From: Hyphomicrobiales bacterium
GTDB taxonomy: Bacteria > Pseudomonadota > Alphaproteobacteria > Rhizobiales > Rhizobiaceae
NCBI GenBank assembly: GCA_900472785.1
Contig: UCJH01000068.1
Location: forward strand, 1 to 40,711
Length of the DNA stretch: 40,711 bases
Direction: 5' to 3'
Under the pieces are notes generated by a model. It had not been told where the DNA came from, did not search any database, and saw nothing but the letters and a program-made list of their open reading frames with translations. Position numbers and translations under genes: made by a program. Of this stretch, positions 1 through 8,574 are shown in pieces. Numbering within the stretch: the first letter of the stretch is position 1; every line of letters begins with the position of its first letter.

Positions 1-147
1 CTGTTTCGGAAGGAACAGGTCTCAAGGGAGCCGTCGAAAAGCCTGCGATGCAGGATACGATTCTTTGCCGAAACGCATTTTACTTGGGGGAAAGTTGCGT
101 TAAGAACGCGCCGACACCTGACAGCCCGAACGCAAAGGAATGCCCCC

Positions 148-1260
148 ATGACAGCGCGCAATCTTTTTCTTCTGCCCGGCGACGGCATCGGACCGGAAGC
201 CATGGCGGAAGTCCGCAAAATCATCGCTTTCATGAATGCCGAAATGGCGGGCGGTTTCACCACGGATGAGGGCCTGGTCGGCGGATCGGCCTATGATGCC
301 CATGGCGCAGCCATTTCCGACGCGGACATGGAAAAGGCGATGGCAGCCGACGCCGTTCTGTTCGGCGCGGTCGGCGGCCCGAAATGGGATGCGGTTGCCT
401 ACGAAGTCCGCCCCGAAGCCGGCCTCTTGCGCCTGCGCAAGGACATGCAGCTGTTTGCCAACCTGCGCCCGGCGATCTGCTATCCGGCGCTCTCGGACGC
501 CTCTTCGCTGAAGCCGGAACTGGTCGAAGGCCTCGACATCCTGATCGTTCGCGAACTGACCGGCGGCGTCTATTTCGGCGAGCCGAAGGAGATCATCGAT
601 CTTCCGAACGGCCAGAAGCGCGGCATCGACACGCAGGTCTACGACACCTACGAGATCGAGCGCATCGCCGGCGTCGCCTTCGAGCTGGCCCGCACCCGCG
701 GCAACCGCGTCTGCTCTATGGAAAAGCGCAACGTCATGAAATCCGGCGTTTTGTGGAACCAGGTGGTGACGGCGACGCACAAGGCGAAATATTCCGACGT
801 GCAGCTGGAGCACATGCTGGCCGATGCCGGCGGCATGCAGCTCGTTCGCGCGCCAAAACAGTTCGACGTGATCGTCACCGACAACCTGTTCGGCGACATG
901 CTGTCCGACGTTGCAGCCATGCTGACCGGCTCGCTCGGCATGCTGCCGTCGGCCTCGCTCGGCGCCCCGGACGCCAAGAGCGGCAAGCGCAAGGCGCTCT
1001 ACGAGCCGGTGCACGGCTCAGCCCCGGATATTGCCGGCAAGGGCATCGCCAACCCGATCGCGATGATCGCCTCGTTCGCCATGTGCCTGCGCTACTCCTT
1101 CAACCTCGTGAAGGAAGCCGATACGCTTGAAAAGGCGATCGCCAACGTGCTCGACCAGGGCATCCGCACCGGCGATATCATGGCCGATGGCGCGCGCCAG
1201 GTCGGCACGACCGAAATGGGCGACGCCATCCTCACGGAATTCAAGGCACTGTCGGCGTAG
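148..1260 (+). CDS. leuB: 3-isopropylmalate dehydrogenase
   Basis: LeuB catalyses the NAD-dependent oxidative decarboxylation of 3-isopropylmalate to 2-oxoisocaproate, the third step of leucine synthesis, in the cytoplasm. The 370-residue product opens with the family N-terminus ([10 protein letters not shown], about residues 8-17). It also carries the substrate-binding ELTGGVYFG segment, the catalytic-domain [12 protein letters not shown] motif and the C-terminal [18 protein letters not shown] signature that binds NAD. Length is typical for the family. The ATG at 148 follows an AAAGGAA ribosome binding site at 134-140. The 147 bases before it hold no convincing gene; in related genomes leuD lies upstream, but it is not in this window. 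Downstream lies a palindromic repeat. Identification is very secure. Confidence 0.97.
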   Translation: MTARNLFLLPGDGIGPEAMAEVRKIIAFMNAEMAGGFTTDEGLVGGSAYDAHGAAISDADMEKAMAADAVLFGAVGGPKWDAVAYEVRPEAGLLRLRKDMQLFANLRPAICYPALSDASSLKPELVEGLDILIVRELTGGVYFGEPKEIIDLPNGQKRGIDTQVYDTYEIERIAGVAFELARTRGNRVCSMEKRNVMKSGVLWNQVVTATHKAKYSDVQLEHMLADAGGMQLVRAPKQFDVIVTDNLFGDMLSDVAAMLTGSLGMLPSASLGAPDAKSGKRKALYEPVHGSAPDIAGKGIANPIAMIASFAMCLRYSFNLVKEADTLEKAIANVLDQGIRTGDIMADGARQVGTTEMGDAILTEFKALSA

Positions 1261-1284
1261 GCTGCAGGCTACCGAAAAGGGGCA

Positions 1285-1427
1285 CCCCCCTCTGTCCCTC
1301 CGGGACATCTCCCCCACAAGGGGGGAGATTGACCGCTTGCTTTTTGCGTCCCTGACTTCGGCGGAAATAAGGGAAAAGAATGATCTCCCCCCTTGTGGGG
1401 GAGATGTCACAAAGTGACAGAGGGGGG
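1285..1427. repeat. Palindromic intergenic repeat, family A copy 1
   Basis: Two arms of about 45 bases (1285-1329 and 1382-1427) are reverse complements of each other apart from a few positions, and flank a centre containing CTGACTTCGGCG. Each arm starts or ends in a CCCCCCTCTGT/ACAGAGGGGGG border and has its own small hairpin (TGTCCCTCCGGGACA in one, TGTCACAAAGTGACA in the other). A second, diverged copy lies at 26430-26552. This resembles the abundant RIME-like mosaic elements of rhizobial genomes. It sits between leuB and the PAP2 gene, where it could fold in RNA and affect transcript ends. Confidence 0.85.
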
Positions 1428-1461
1428 TAAGCCACGGCATACTCTCGGCAAAGGGCTCCCA

Positions 1462-2163
1462 ATGAACCGACCATTTTCCTCCTCCCTCTGGCTGCTACTC
1501 GCCACCGTCGTGCTCGTGGCCGCGCTGCTTCCCTTTGACGGTGCGATTTCGCAGCGGGCGCAGGCGCTGCCGCCCGAGATCGTTGCCTTCAATGCAAGGA
1601 TCACCGATTTCGGCACCTTCAGCTGGATGATCTACGGTTCTGGGTCGATGGTCATCATTGCCTATATCCTGCACCGGGTTTCGCGCAGCGAGGGTTTCTC
1701 CTCGAAATCGAAGACGGCCTGGCGGCTGGCACTGTATTTTCTGGTGACCATCGGCAGCGCCAGCGCCCTAGTGCATCTGGCAAAGCTCGTCATCGGGCGC
1801 GCCCGGCCCGAGCTTTTCGCCGAACATGGCGCACACAGCCTGTCCTTTCTTTCGGGGCAGGAATGGCTGTTCCAGAGCTTTCCCTCCGGGCACTCGGCGG
1901 CTGTCGGCTCGTTCTTCGGGGCTTTTTCGATGCTGGCGCCGCGGCTGCGCATCGTCTTTGCGCTGGGGGCTCTGACGATCGGCGTGACCCGGGTGATCGT
2001 CGGCGCGCATTATCCGAGCGACGTCGCGGCCGGGCTTCTGGTGGGCCTGTGGACGGCGCTGATGGCGGCCTTTCTGTTCGCCCGGAAAGTCTGGCTGTTC
2101 CGGCTGGATGAAAAAGGCTGGCCACGCCCGAAGAGCAGCTTTGCCACACCACTGAACAGCTGA
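1462..2163 (+). CDS. PAP2-family membrane phosphatase
   Basis: This is a 233-residue integral membrane protein of the type 2 phosphatidic acid phosphatase family. Members remove phosphate from lipid phosphates such as phosphatidate, undecaprenyl pyrophosphate or lipid A. All three catalytic motifs are visible: a K(x6)RP motif at residues 108-116, PSGH at 141-144, and R(x5)H(x3)D at 177-187. Hydrophobic stretches around residues 8-24, 60-70, 90-108, 164-182 and 190-208 fit the usual bundle of transmembrane helices. ATG 1462 is chosen because AAAGGG lies about seven bases upstream, whereas an upstream in-frame extension would be translated from the preceding repeat. The true substrate cannot be told from the sequence. 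It is convergent with the MHS transporter. Confidence 0.85.
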   Translation: MNRPFSSSLWLLLATVVLVAALLPFDGAISQRAQALPPEIVAFNARITDFGTFSWMIYGSGSMVIIAYILHRVSRSEGFSSKSKTAWRLALYFLVTIGSASALVHLAKLVIGRARPELFAEHGAHSLSFLSGQEWLFQSFPSGHSAAVGSFFGAFSMLAPRLRIVFALGALTIGVTRVIVGAHYPSDVAAGLLVGLWTALMAAFLFARKVWLFRLDEKGWPRPKSSFATPLNS

Positions 2164-2166
2164 CAT

Positions 2167-2197
2167 GAAAAACCCGGCGCGATCGCTCGCGCCGGGT
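2167..2197 (-). terminator. Intrinsic terminator between PAP2 gene and MHS transporter
   Basis: A perfect 11-bp stem (2172-2182 with 2187-2197) closes a four-base loop. On the minus strand it is followed by five T (A-run at 2167-2171), so it should terminate the leftward transporter transcript. The plus side has a weaker CCGGTTTT tail, so it may also act on the PAP2 transcript. Confidence 0.85.
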
Positions 2198-2219
2198 CCG
2201 GTTTTCGACAATCCAACGC

Positions 2220-4103
2220 TTATTCCGCGTGGATGTCGCGATCCTTGGTTTCGGGCAGGAAGAGCATGCCGATGACCAGCGTGATGCCTGCAAAGACGAT
2301 CGGATACCAGAGGCCGTAGTAGATATCGCCCTGGGCGGCGCTCATCGCGAAGGCCGTTGCCGGGAGAAGGCCGCCAAACCAGCCGTTGCCGATATGATAG
2401 GGCAGCGACATGCCGGTATAGCGGATGCGGGTCGGGAAGAGTTCGACCAACAGGGCGGCGATCGGGCCGTAGACCATCGTCACATAGATCACCAGCACGG
2501 TGAGGATGGCGATGATGGCGACCCAGTTGACGTTGGCCGGATCGGCGACCATCGCGAACGTACCACCCTTGGCGATCGTATAGACGGCCATGTCGGTGAC
2601 GCCGGCTGCTTCCTCGGCCGTCAGGATCTTGGCGGTCACGAGATCGGCCGCCGGCATGGTTGCCTTCTCGCCGGCGCGGATTGCCGCGGCATCGAGCGCC
2701 AGTTCCGGATTGGCGGCAACGAAAGCATCAAGCTTGCTGTCGGCAACCTTGGCCGGTGCGCGCACCAGCGGATAGCCGGCCGTCTGCAGCGCCATGTTGA
2801 CCTGCTTCTGGAAGGCGCCTTCCTGTGCCTTTGCCTTGTCGCCGGCAACGATCGCGTCGTAGCTGGCAATCGTATTCTCGCCGATCTTGACGGTGGCCGG
2901 CGTTCCGGCAGCGCCGGGAACGACGTCATACGGCACTGAGTTGCGGGTCAGGAACGCCGTTGCGATATCGCAGGACGTCGTGAACTTGGCCGTGCCGGTC
3001 GGGTTGAACTGGAACTTGCAGTCTGCCGGATCGGCGGTCACCGTCGCCCGGATGGTCTCCTGTGCCTGGGCAAGGGCAGGGTTGCCCGCCCAGGTCATGG
3101 CCTTGAACAGCGGGAAATAGGTGAGCATGGCGAGCAGGAGGCCGGCCATGATGATCGGCTTGCGGCCGATCTTGTCGGACAGCGCGCCGAAGAACACGAA
3201 GAAGCCGGTGCCGATGAGCAGCGAGCAGGCCACCATGATATTTGCCGACTGGCCATCGACCTTCAGCACGCCCGTCAGGAAGAAAAGCGCGTAAAACTGG
3301 CCGGAATACCAGACGACGGCCTGGCCGACGACGGCGCCGAACAGCGCCAGAAGCGCGATCTTGGCATTCTTCCACTGGCCGAAGGCTTCGGTGAGCGGCG
3401 CTTTCGAACCCTTGCCCTCTTCCTTCATCTTCTTGAAGGCCGGCGATTCGTTCATCTTCAGGCGGATCCAGACGGAGATACCGAGCAGGATAAAGGACAG
3501 AAGAAACGGAATGCGCCAGCCCCAGGCAGCGAAGGCATCCTTGCCGACCAAGAGCTGGACGACAATAATAACCACCAACGACAGGAACAGGCCGAGCGTC
3601 GCCGTGGTCTGGATCCAGGAGGTGAAATAGCCTCGCTTGCCGTGGGGAGCATGTTCAGCGACATAGGTTGCGGCACCGCCATATTCGCCGCCAAGCGCCA
3701 GGCCCTGGAGCATGCGCAGCACGATCAACAGGATCGGAGCGGCAATGCCAATGGAGGCGGAGCCTGGCAGGATACCGACCAGAAAGGTCGACACGCCCAT
3801 AATGAGAATGGTCACGAGGAAAGTATATTTGCGGCCGACGAGGTCGCCAAGACGACCAAACACCAAGGCCCCGAATGGGCGAACGATAAATCCGGCGGCA
3901 AATGCAAGAAGTACGAAGATGTTGCGCGTTGTTTCGGGATACTGTGAAAAGAATGCGGTGCCGATATAGAGAGCCAGTGAACCGTAGAGATAAAAATCGT
4001 ACCATTCGAAAACCGTGCCAAGCGAAGAGGCGAATATCACCTTCTTCTGCTCCGCAGTCATTGAGCCAGATTTCGCACTGGGCACTGTTGCGACATTTGC
4101 CAT
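2220..4103 (-). CDS. MHS-family (metabolite:H+ symporter) transporter with large periplasmic insertion
   Basis: This is a 627-residue major facilitator protein of the metabolite:H+ symporter group (relatives of ShiA, ProP and KgtP). MFS motif A is visible as GRLGDLVGRK (83-92), with a second-half equivalent SDKIGRK (309-315). Nine hydrophobic segments lie in residues 22-336 and three in 526-617. Between TM9 and TM10, residues about 340-525 form a hydrophilic insertion that is absent from ordinary 430-550-residue members. With a cytoplasmic N-terminus this loop is periplasmic, and it contains two cysteines (362, 378) that could form a disulfide. ATG 4103 is preceded by GGAGGA (4112-4117). An upstream in-frame extension to 4196 lacks a ribosome site. 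The substrate is unknown; an organic acid or osmolyte is a guess from the family. Confidence 0.85.
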   Translation of the reverse strand: MANVATVPSAKSGSMTAEQKKVIFASSLGTVFEWYDFYLYGSLALYIGTAFFSQYPETTRNIFVLLAFAAGFIVRPFGALVFGRLGDLVGRKYTFLVTILIMGVSTFLVGILPGSASIGIAAPILLIVLRMLQGLALGGEYGGAATYVAEHAPHGKRGYFTSWIQTTATLGLFLSLVVIIVVQLLVGKDAFAAWGWRIPFLLSFILLGISVWIRLKMNESPAFKKMKEEGKGSKAPLTEAFGQWKNAKIALLALFGAVVGQAVVWYSGQFYALFFLTGVLKVDGQSANIMVACSLLIGTGFFVFFGALSDKIGRKPIIMAGLLLAMLTYFPLFKAMTWAGNPALAQAQETIRATVTADPADCKFQFNPTGTAKFTTSCDIATAFLTRNSVPYDVVPGAAGTPATVKIGENTIASYDAIVAGDKAKAQEGAFQKQVNMALQTAGYPLVRAPAKVADSKLDAFVAANPELALDAAAIRAGEKATMPAADLVTAKILTAEEAAGVTDMAVYTIAKGGTFAMVADPANVNWVAIIAILTVLVIYVTMVYGPIAALLVELFPTRIRYTGMSLPYHIGNGWFGGLLPATAFAMSAAQGDIYYGLWYPIVFAGITLVIGMLFLPETKDRDIHAE

Positions 4104-4261
4104 TTCGATTGTCCTCCACGCTAAAACAGCTGCACGCATCTCCCCAATTGTCCGGAATCCTCCCTGAACGCCGGACAGGATGCGCCATTGCAACAAAATG
4201 GCAGAAAAGAGGCGGTTAAGGCAGCGATGCTTTCGGCTTATGACTTTAGTCGAATGCGCCG

Positions 4262-5524
4262 CTATGCCCGCAGCGCTGCGGCAGGCGACTGGCGGTAGGC
4301 GAGAAAGGCCGGGACCAGCGCCAGGCCTGCGGCAAAAACCGTGATCGCGAAAACACTTGCCAGATCCTCACGCGCAAAACCGACCGGCAGGAGGATGCCG
4401 CTTTCGCCGGAGAACAGCCCCGAAAGCAGCCGTGCCGCACCATAGCCGATGGCAAAGCCGATGAGGATGCCGAGCGCAACCAGCAGGAAAAGCTCGAGCC
4501 AGACGATCAGGAGCACAGCCGTTTGCGGCGCACCGAAGGCCCGGAGCGCGCCGATCTGGCGACGACGCTGGCCGACGTGAATGACGGTCACGAGCAGCAC
4601 GGCCGCCGCAACGAGAACCTGCGCCCCGATGGCCACGGCCGAAAGCACGCGCTTGGCGTCGCCCAGGGTCGCGTAGAGATTGGTCAGCACCTCGCCCGGA
4701 AAGACCGCAAGCGTACCGTTGCCGCGATAGTCCTGGCGCAGCTTGTAGGCGTCGGCGATGGTTTTTGGCTTGACCAGAATGGCCGGAAGCCCGGGCGAAG
4801 CGGCAGTCCATGCTTCGTCAAGGGGTGCTGCGGGATCGATATGGGCATGATCATGATCGTGCGCATCATGTCCCGGCGTGGTGGCTCCCGCATGACCGTG
4901 GCCGGGCTCTTCCTCCTCGTGCGCGCCCATTCCGTGCAGGCTCCAGACCGACTGGATCGGCACGAGGATCGCCCTGTCCCACGAGGTTCCGGTCGGTGCC
5001 AGCCGGCCGGTGACGCGGTAGGACAGTTCGGTGTGCGTTTCGCCGCCAAGCGCCGCAAGCCCATGGGTGGGTTTTACTGCGTAGCCGAGCGGCAGGCTGA
5101 CGGCGGCGCCGATCACCGCTTCGCCCGCCCTGGAGAACACCTGACCTTCGGCGAGAGTGGAAAGTGATCCGGCAAGCACCGAGGAGGTGCCGACGATCGG
5201 ATAGCCGGAGAAGGAATCGCCGAAGCCGACAGGGGCCGCCCAGGAAACGCGCGGATCGGCGGCAAGTTTCGCCAGGACATCGCCCGGCATCAGCGGCAGC
5301 GGCGAGGGTTGCAGGAAGACGGAAGACAGGAGCAATTGCGTCTCGCTGCCCGGCGCCCCGATGACGAGATCGAACTTGTCGGCGGCGCGGGCACTGCCGA
5401 GCCGCAGCGCCCTTTCCTGCAGCGTCACCGCAACGCCGAGTGCGGTGGCAAAGGCGATCAAAAGCACGACGACGAGCGACCCGGCCCAGAGACGGCGAAG
5501 ATCGGCGAGGATGAAACGCATCAT
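4262..5524 (-). CDS. MacB/FtsX-like ABC transporter permease with His-rich periplasmic segment
   Basis: This is a 420-residue permease with the MacB/LolE layout: TM1 (about 14-34), a large extracytoplasmic domain, then three C-terminal helices (about 295-315, 338-360 and 385-408) of the FtsX domain. Residues 197-228 of the outer domain hold nine histidines plus acidic residues, which suggests zinc or another divalent metal is bound or sensed. The start ATG overlaps the stop of the upstream ATPase gene by four bases (ATGA), so the two are translationally coupled. With the ATPase and the CxxC protein it forms a three-gene operon resembling zinc-linked ABC systems such as Vibrio ZrgABCDE (an inference from gene content). 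Export of lipoproteins or peptides is an alternative role. Confidence 0.8.
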   Translation of the reverse strand: MMRFILADLRRLWAGSLVVVLLIAFATALGVAVTLQERALRLGSARAADKFDLVIGAPGSETQLLLSSVFLQPSPLPLMPGDVLAKLAADPRVSWAAPVGFGDSFSGYPIVGTSSVLAGSLSTLAEGQVFSRAGEAVIGAAVSLPLGYAVKPTHGLAALGGETHTELSYRVTGRLAPTGTSWDRAILVPIQSVWSLHGMGAHEEEEPGHGHAGATTPGHDAHDHDHAHIDPAAPLDEAWTAASPGLPAILVKPKTIADAYKLRQDYRGNGTLAVFPGEVLTNLYATLGDAKRVLSAVAIGAQVLVAAAVLLVTVIHVGQRRRQIGALRAFGAPQTAVLLIVWLELFLLVALGILIGFAIGYGAARLLSGLFSGESGILLPVGFAREDLASVFAITVFAAGLALVPAFLAYRQSPAAALRA

Positions 5525-6225
5525 GCCGCCTTCTCCTGCCGCTGGACATCGGCGCTTATTTTGCCTGCCGCAAGCGTGATGCAGCGATCGAGGCGGCCAG
5601 TCAGCCTTGGATCGTGCGACACGACGATCAGCGTGCTGTCATGGCTGACGGACAGATCCATCAGCAGGCGGGCGACGGCCTCGCCGCTGTCGCTGTCGAG
5701 ACTGGCGGTGGGCTCGTCGGCAACCAGGACGCCGGGTTTGCGCAACAGCGCCCGGGCGATCGCCACGCGTTGCATCTCGCCGCGCGACATGGTTTCGATC
5801 TTCTGTCCTGCACGAGAAAGGCCGACAGCCTCCAGAAGCATCATGGCCCGCTCCCTGTCGCCCGATTGAACAGCCCGCGACAGGCGCGCGGGAAGCAGGA
5901 TGTTGTCGAGGGCGCTCAAGCCGGGAAACAGATGAAAATCCTGCATGACGAGGCCAACATGCGTGCCGCGCCAGCGATCCCGGCTGCGCTCCGACAAGGG
6001 CACGATATCGGTTCCGCCCCAGCGGATCGATCCGGTCCGCACACGCTCCAACCCGGTGAGGACATTGATCAGCGTGCTTTTGCCGGAACCGGACGCACCG
6101 GTGATCGCGACCCGGCTGCCGGCGGCAATGGACAGTTTCGGAATATCGAGCACTGGTGCAGACAGTCCCGGATAGGAAACGGAGATGCCGCTCAGGGCCA
6201 GAGACAGCGTTTCAGACCGAGGCAT
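5521..6225 (-). CDS. ABC transporter ATP-binding protein (LolD/MacB class)
   Basis: This 234-residue ATPase should energise the permease encoded downstream. It shows Walker A GASGSGKST (43-51), Q-loop Gln95 (MQDFHLFPG), Walker B VLVADEP (166-172) with catalytic Glu171, the D-loop SLD, and switch His204 (VVSHD). The signature loop reads MSRGE (146-150) rather than the usual LSGGQ/E, so one of the two glycines is replaced by Arg. ATG 6225 lies 14 bases inside the end of the upstream gene and follows GAGGCGG; a longer in-frame extension to 6387 is non-homologous shadow sequence antisense-like in composition. The gene overlaps both neighbours, typical of a tight operon. The family pairs with MacB-type permeases that act on periplasmic or outer-leaflet substrates rather than classical importers. 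Confidence 0.9.
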   Translation of the reverse strand: MPRSETLSLALSGISVSYPGLSAPVLDIPKLSIAAGSRVAITGASGSGKSTLINVLTGLERVRTGSIRWGGTDIVPLSERSRDRWRGTHVGLVMQDFHLFPGLSALDNILLPARLSRAVQSGDRERAMMLLEAVGLSRAGQKIETMSRGEMQRVAIARALLRKPGVLVADEPTASLDSDSGEAVARLLMDLSVSHDSTLIVVSHDPRLTGRLDRCITLAAGKISADVQRQEKAA

Positions 6226-6673
6226 AATCCGCCTCGCGCAGGCGCAAAAGGCTGACGAAGCCGGTTTCCGGATCGGTCCACGATCCGTATTCGAGCACCC
6301 CGCGGACATCGATGGCCTGCGACGGCTGGACGAACGTCTGCTTCTCGTCGAGATAGACGACAATGATATTGTCCGGCCAATCGGCATCGGACGAGCAGAA
6401 CGGGCAGATCGACATGGGGATTTCGGTCAGCACGAAAAAAGCAGCCTCGGCCTTGAGCGGCGGCGCCATGAAGCCGCGGATCGAAACCTCCTGCCCGGAA
6501 AGCGTCTTCACCTTTTCGGAAAATTCCAGACCGAGAACGCTGATCTTGCCGTAAAGCTCATCGAAGGTCAGGGTCGACAGAGCAGACGCAGGACCCGCCG
6601 CCGCGAGAAGGGGCAGGCCGGCCAGCAGGCGCAGCGCATCGCGGCGCGTGGCTTTCAATCGAGAAAGGGGCAT
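6212..6673 (-). CDS. Tat-exported DUF3299-like protein with CxxC motif
   Basis: This is a 153-residue putative periplasmic protein, first gene of the operon with the ATPase and permease. The N-terminus has a twin-arginine signal (TRRDALRLL at 9-17), a hydrophobic stretch and an AxA-type cleavage site near residue 31. The mature part contains a RGFMAPP segment, a hydrophobic FFVLTEIPM strand and CPFC (Cys90, Cys93) followed by an acidic stretch. That arrangement resembles DUF3299 proteins often encoded beside MacB-like ABC genes. The Tat route would fit a protein that acquires a metal or folds before export, but this is inference. It may be the periplasmic partner of the His-rich permease. The start at 6673 has only a weak ribosome site. 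Confidence 0.65.
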   Translation of the reverse strand: MPLSRLKATRRDALRLLAGLPLLAAAGPASALSTLTFDELYGKISVLGLEFSEKVKTLSGQEVSIRGFMAPPLKAEAAFFVLTEIPMSICPFCSSDADWPDNIIVVYLDEKQTFVQPSQAIDVRGVLEYGSWTDPETGFVSLLRLREADYASV

Positions 6674-6694
6674 TGACCATGCGCCTCGGGTTGG

Positions 6695-6749
6695 GGCATC
6701 CGCGGATGCCGAAACGCGATCCGGCGGACTGCAGAATACAGCCCGCCGG
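6695..6749 (-). terminator. Hairpins between alkaline phosphatase and the ABC operon
   Basis: Two dyads lie in the 89-base gap: a perfect 16-base palindrome (6695-6710) and a longer hairpin, 6721-6749, with a CCGGCGG/CCGCCGG stem extended by CTG/CAG. Neither is followed by a T-run on the minus strand, so termination is uncertain. They could instead attenuate or process a joint transcript of the phosphatase and ABC genes. Confidence 0.4.
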
Positions 6750-6762
6750 TACGATAGAACAA

Positions 6763-8520
6763 TCAGTTCGTCTGCGCAGTGCCGAGCGCGAAGGCATCGG
6801 CCAGAACGCGGTAGATGTCGCTTTCTTCCATATAGCCCTTGAAGCCTTCGGAACCCGGGCCGGTGGATTGCAGCACGACATCATCCACGGCGTGGACGGC
6901 GCTGTCGCCGCTCTTCGGAATATTGCCCTGGACGAACACTGCGCCGGGAACATCCTTGTATGCTTCGTTGGCGACGTATTCCTTCTTTTCGTTCTGGATC
7001 GCCGGAACGAACGGACCATCCATCTTCGGGCGGAAGGTTTCGTAGTGATCCGGGCCGTTGTTGGCGGCCAGGAACAGGCGGCGGCTGACGTCGATCTTGT
7101 CCGGATAGCCGTCCTTGTTCTCGTCGGTATAATTGGGGAAGCCGGCCTCGGCATAGATGCCGACCTTTTCGCGCATCTCGGTGCCCGGCTTCTCATCATC
7201 GACGGTGCCGATGATCGAAACACCATGCGTGTGGTCGCCGGTGACGACGATCAGCGTATCCGGATGGGTCTTGGCAAATTCGCGGGCAATCCCGACCACA
7301 TGGTCGAGTTCGATGGTTTCGACAAGGGCACGATCCCAGTCGAGGGGATGCGACATCTTGTCGATCGAGGCGCCTTCGACCATCAGGAAGAACCCTTCCT
7401 CGTTCTTCGACAGCTCGCCAAGCGCGACCTTGGTCATTTCGACCAGGCCCGGCTGGTTCGGGAACTTCTCGACGGTGCCCTTCTTCAGGAACTCGCGGTC
7501 GAGCGCCACGTCCATGTTGCCGGTGTGGAACAGGCCGAGAATCTTGCCGGTGTTGGTGCCGGTTGCCGTCTGCAGCTCGGCCTTGTCGGTTGCCAGTGTA
7601 TAGCCGGCGTCCTTGTAGAGCTTGATGTAGTCCTTGTCGTCCTTGCGCTTTGAGCCGGGTGTCTCCTTGGAAAGGAAATAGGCGGAACCGCCCCCCAGGA
7701 TCACATCCGGCTTGACGTCGAGCATCATGCCGACGATCTGCTCCTTGTCGGCGCGTTTACGGGTATGCGCGACGACGGCGGCCGGCGTCGCATCCTCGAT
7801 TTCGGCCGTCGAAACGATGCCGATCGACTTCTTGGTCTGGCGGCGCAGCGCTTCCGCGATCGTTTCTACTCTGGGGTCATCGAGGCTGTCGGGGGTGCGA
7901 TCGCCATAGACGCCGAGCGCGTTGACGGCCGTCTTGTGACCGGTCATGTAGGCGGACATGGTGTTGGCGCTGTCGGTGGCGATCGCCTCGGTTGAGGACG
8001 TGCCGACAAAAGCCATGTGCTCGAGATCATCCATGTTGAGGCGGCCGTTGGCCTTGCCCTCGGTCATGCCCTTCGACATGATGCGGGCGCCGGTGCGGTG
8101 GGCGACCGAAAGGCCGTCGCCGAGAATGAAGATGATGTTCTTGGCCTTCGGCGTGCTGCTCGTGTTGTAGACGTCCCAGGTGACCGTCTTCGTTTCCGAG
8201 CCGGCCGTGACTTCGATCTTGTAGGCGCCTTCTGCCGGGATGGAGAGGCCGCGCGCGATCAGCGCCGAACCCAGAATCTTGTCTTCCTTGCCCTTTTCCT
8301 CGGCAACGAACTCGGCTTCCTTGCCCAGCACGGTCTTGTAGTCCTGGCCGTTCACGGTGATCTTGACGTCTTCGGGCTTGACGACGGACTTGAACTCGAC
8401 CTTGAAATCGAACGGCGAGCCGGCAAGAATGGTCGCGCGATCGAGCGGATAAACCGTGGCGGCCTCTGCGGCGCCGGCAAGGATCGTTGTGGCTGCAAGA
8501 GCCGCCAGAAACATACGCAT
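6763..8520 (-). CDS. phoA: Alkaline phosphatase (PhoA type), secreted
   Basis: This 585-residue periplasmic phosphomonoesterase frees phosphate from organic phosphates and uses two Zn ions plus Mg. A Sec signal peptide ends near residue 20 (AEA). About 100 residues of beta-rich, Ig-like sequence precede the catalytic core. The core shows FILGDG (131-136, metal Asp135), TDSANT with catalytic Ser184, EDATPAAVVAH, the EGASIDKMSH metal loop and TGDHTHG. ATG 8520 follows AAAAAGGGG, and an extension to 8727 would cross the Pho box and lacks signal features. A Pho box lies 55 bases upstream, so phosphate-starvation control by PhoB is expected. The metal-type ABC operon follows after 89 bases on the same strand. 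Confidence 0.93.
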   Translation of the reverse strand: MRMFLAALAATTILAGAAEAATVYPLDRATILAGSPFDFKVEFKSVVKPEDVKITVNGQDYKTVLGKEAEFVAEEKGKEDKILGSALIARGLSIPAEGAYKIEVTAGSETKTVTWDVYNTSSTPKAKNIIFILGDGLSVAHRTGARIMSKGMTEGKANGRLNMDDLEHMAFVGTSSTEAIATDSANTMSAYMTGHKTAVNALGVYGDRTPDSLDDPRVETIAEALRRQTKKSIGIVSTAEIEDATPAAVVAHTRKRADKEQIVGMMLDVKPDVILGGGSAYFLSKETPGSKRKDDKDYIKLYKDAGYTLATDKAELQTATGTNTGKILGLFHTGNMDVALDREFLKKGTVEKFPNQPGLVEMTKVALGELSKNEEGFFLMVEGASIDKMSHPLDWDRALVETIELDHVVGIAREFAKTHPDTLIVVTGDHTHGVSIIGTVDDEKPGTEMREKVGIYAEAGFPNYTDENKDGYPDKIDVSRRLFLAANNGPDHYETFRPKMDGPFVPAIQNEKKEYVANEAYKDVPGAVFVQGNIPKSGDSAVHAVDDVVLQSTGPGSEGFKGYMEESDIYRVLADAFALGTAQTN

Positions 8521-8574
8521 ATCAAACCCCTTTTTGCTGGTTTCGAAGCTGTTGGCCCGCAATAAGCATCGGCC

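Noticed and set aside
1285-1427. Repeats considered as CRISPR
   Set aside because: Only single palindromic copies, no regularly spaced direct repeats and no cas genes.
6674-6762. Looked for a Zur box before the metal-type ABC operon
   Set aside because: No AT-rich dyad of the Zur or Fur type; only GC-rich hairpins are present.
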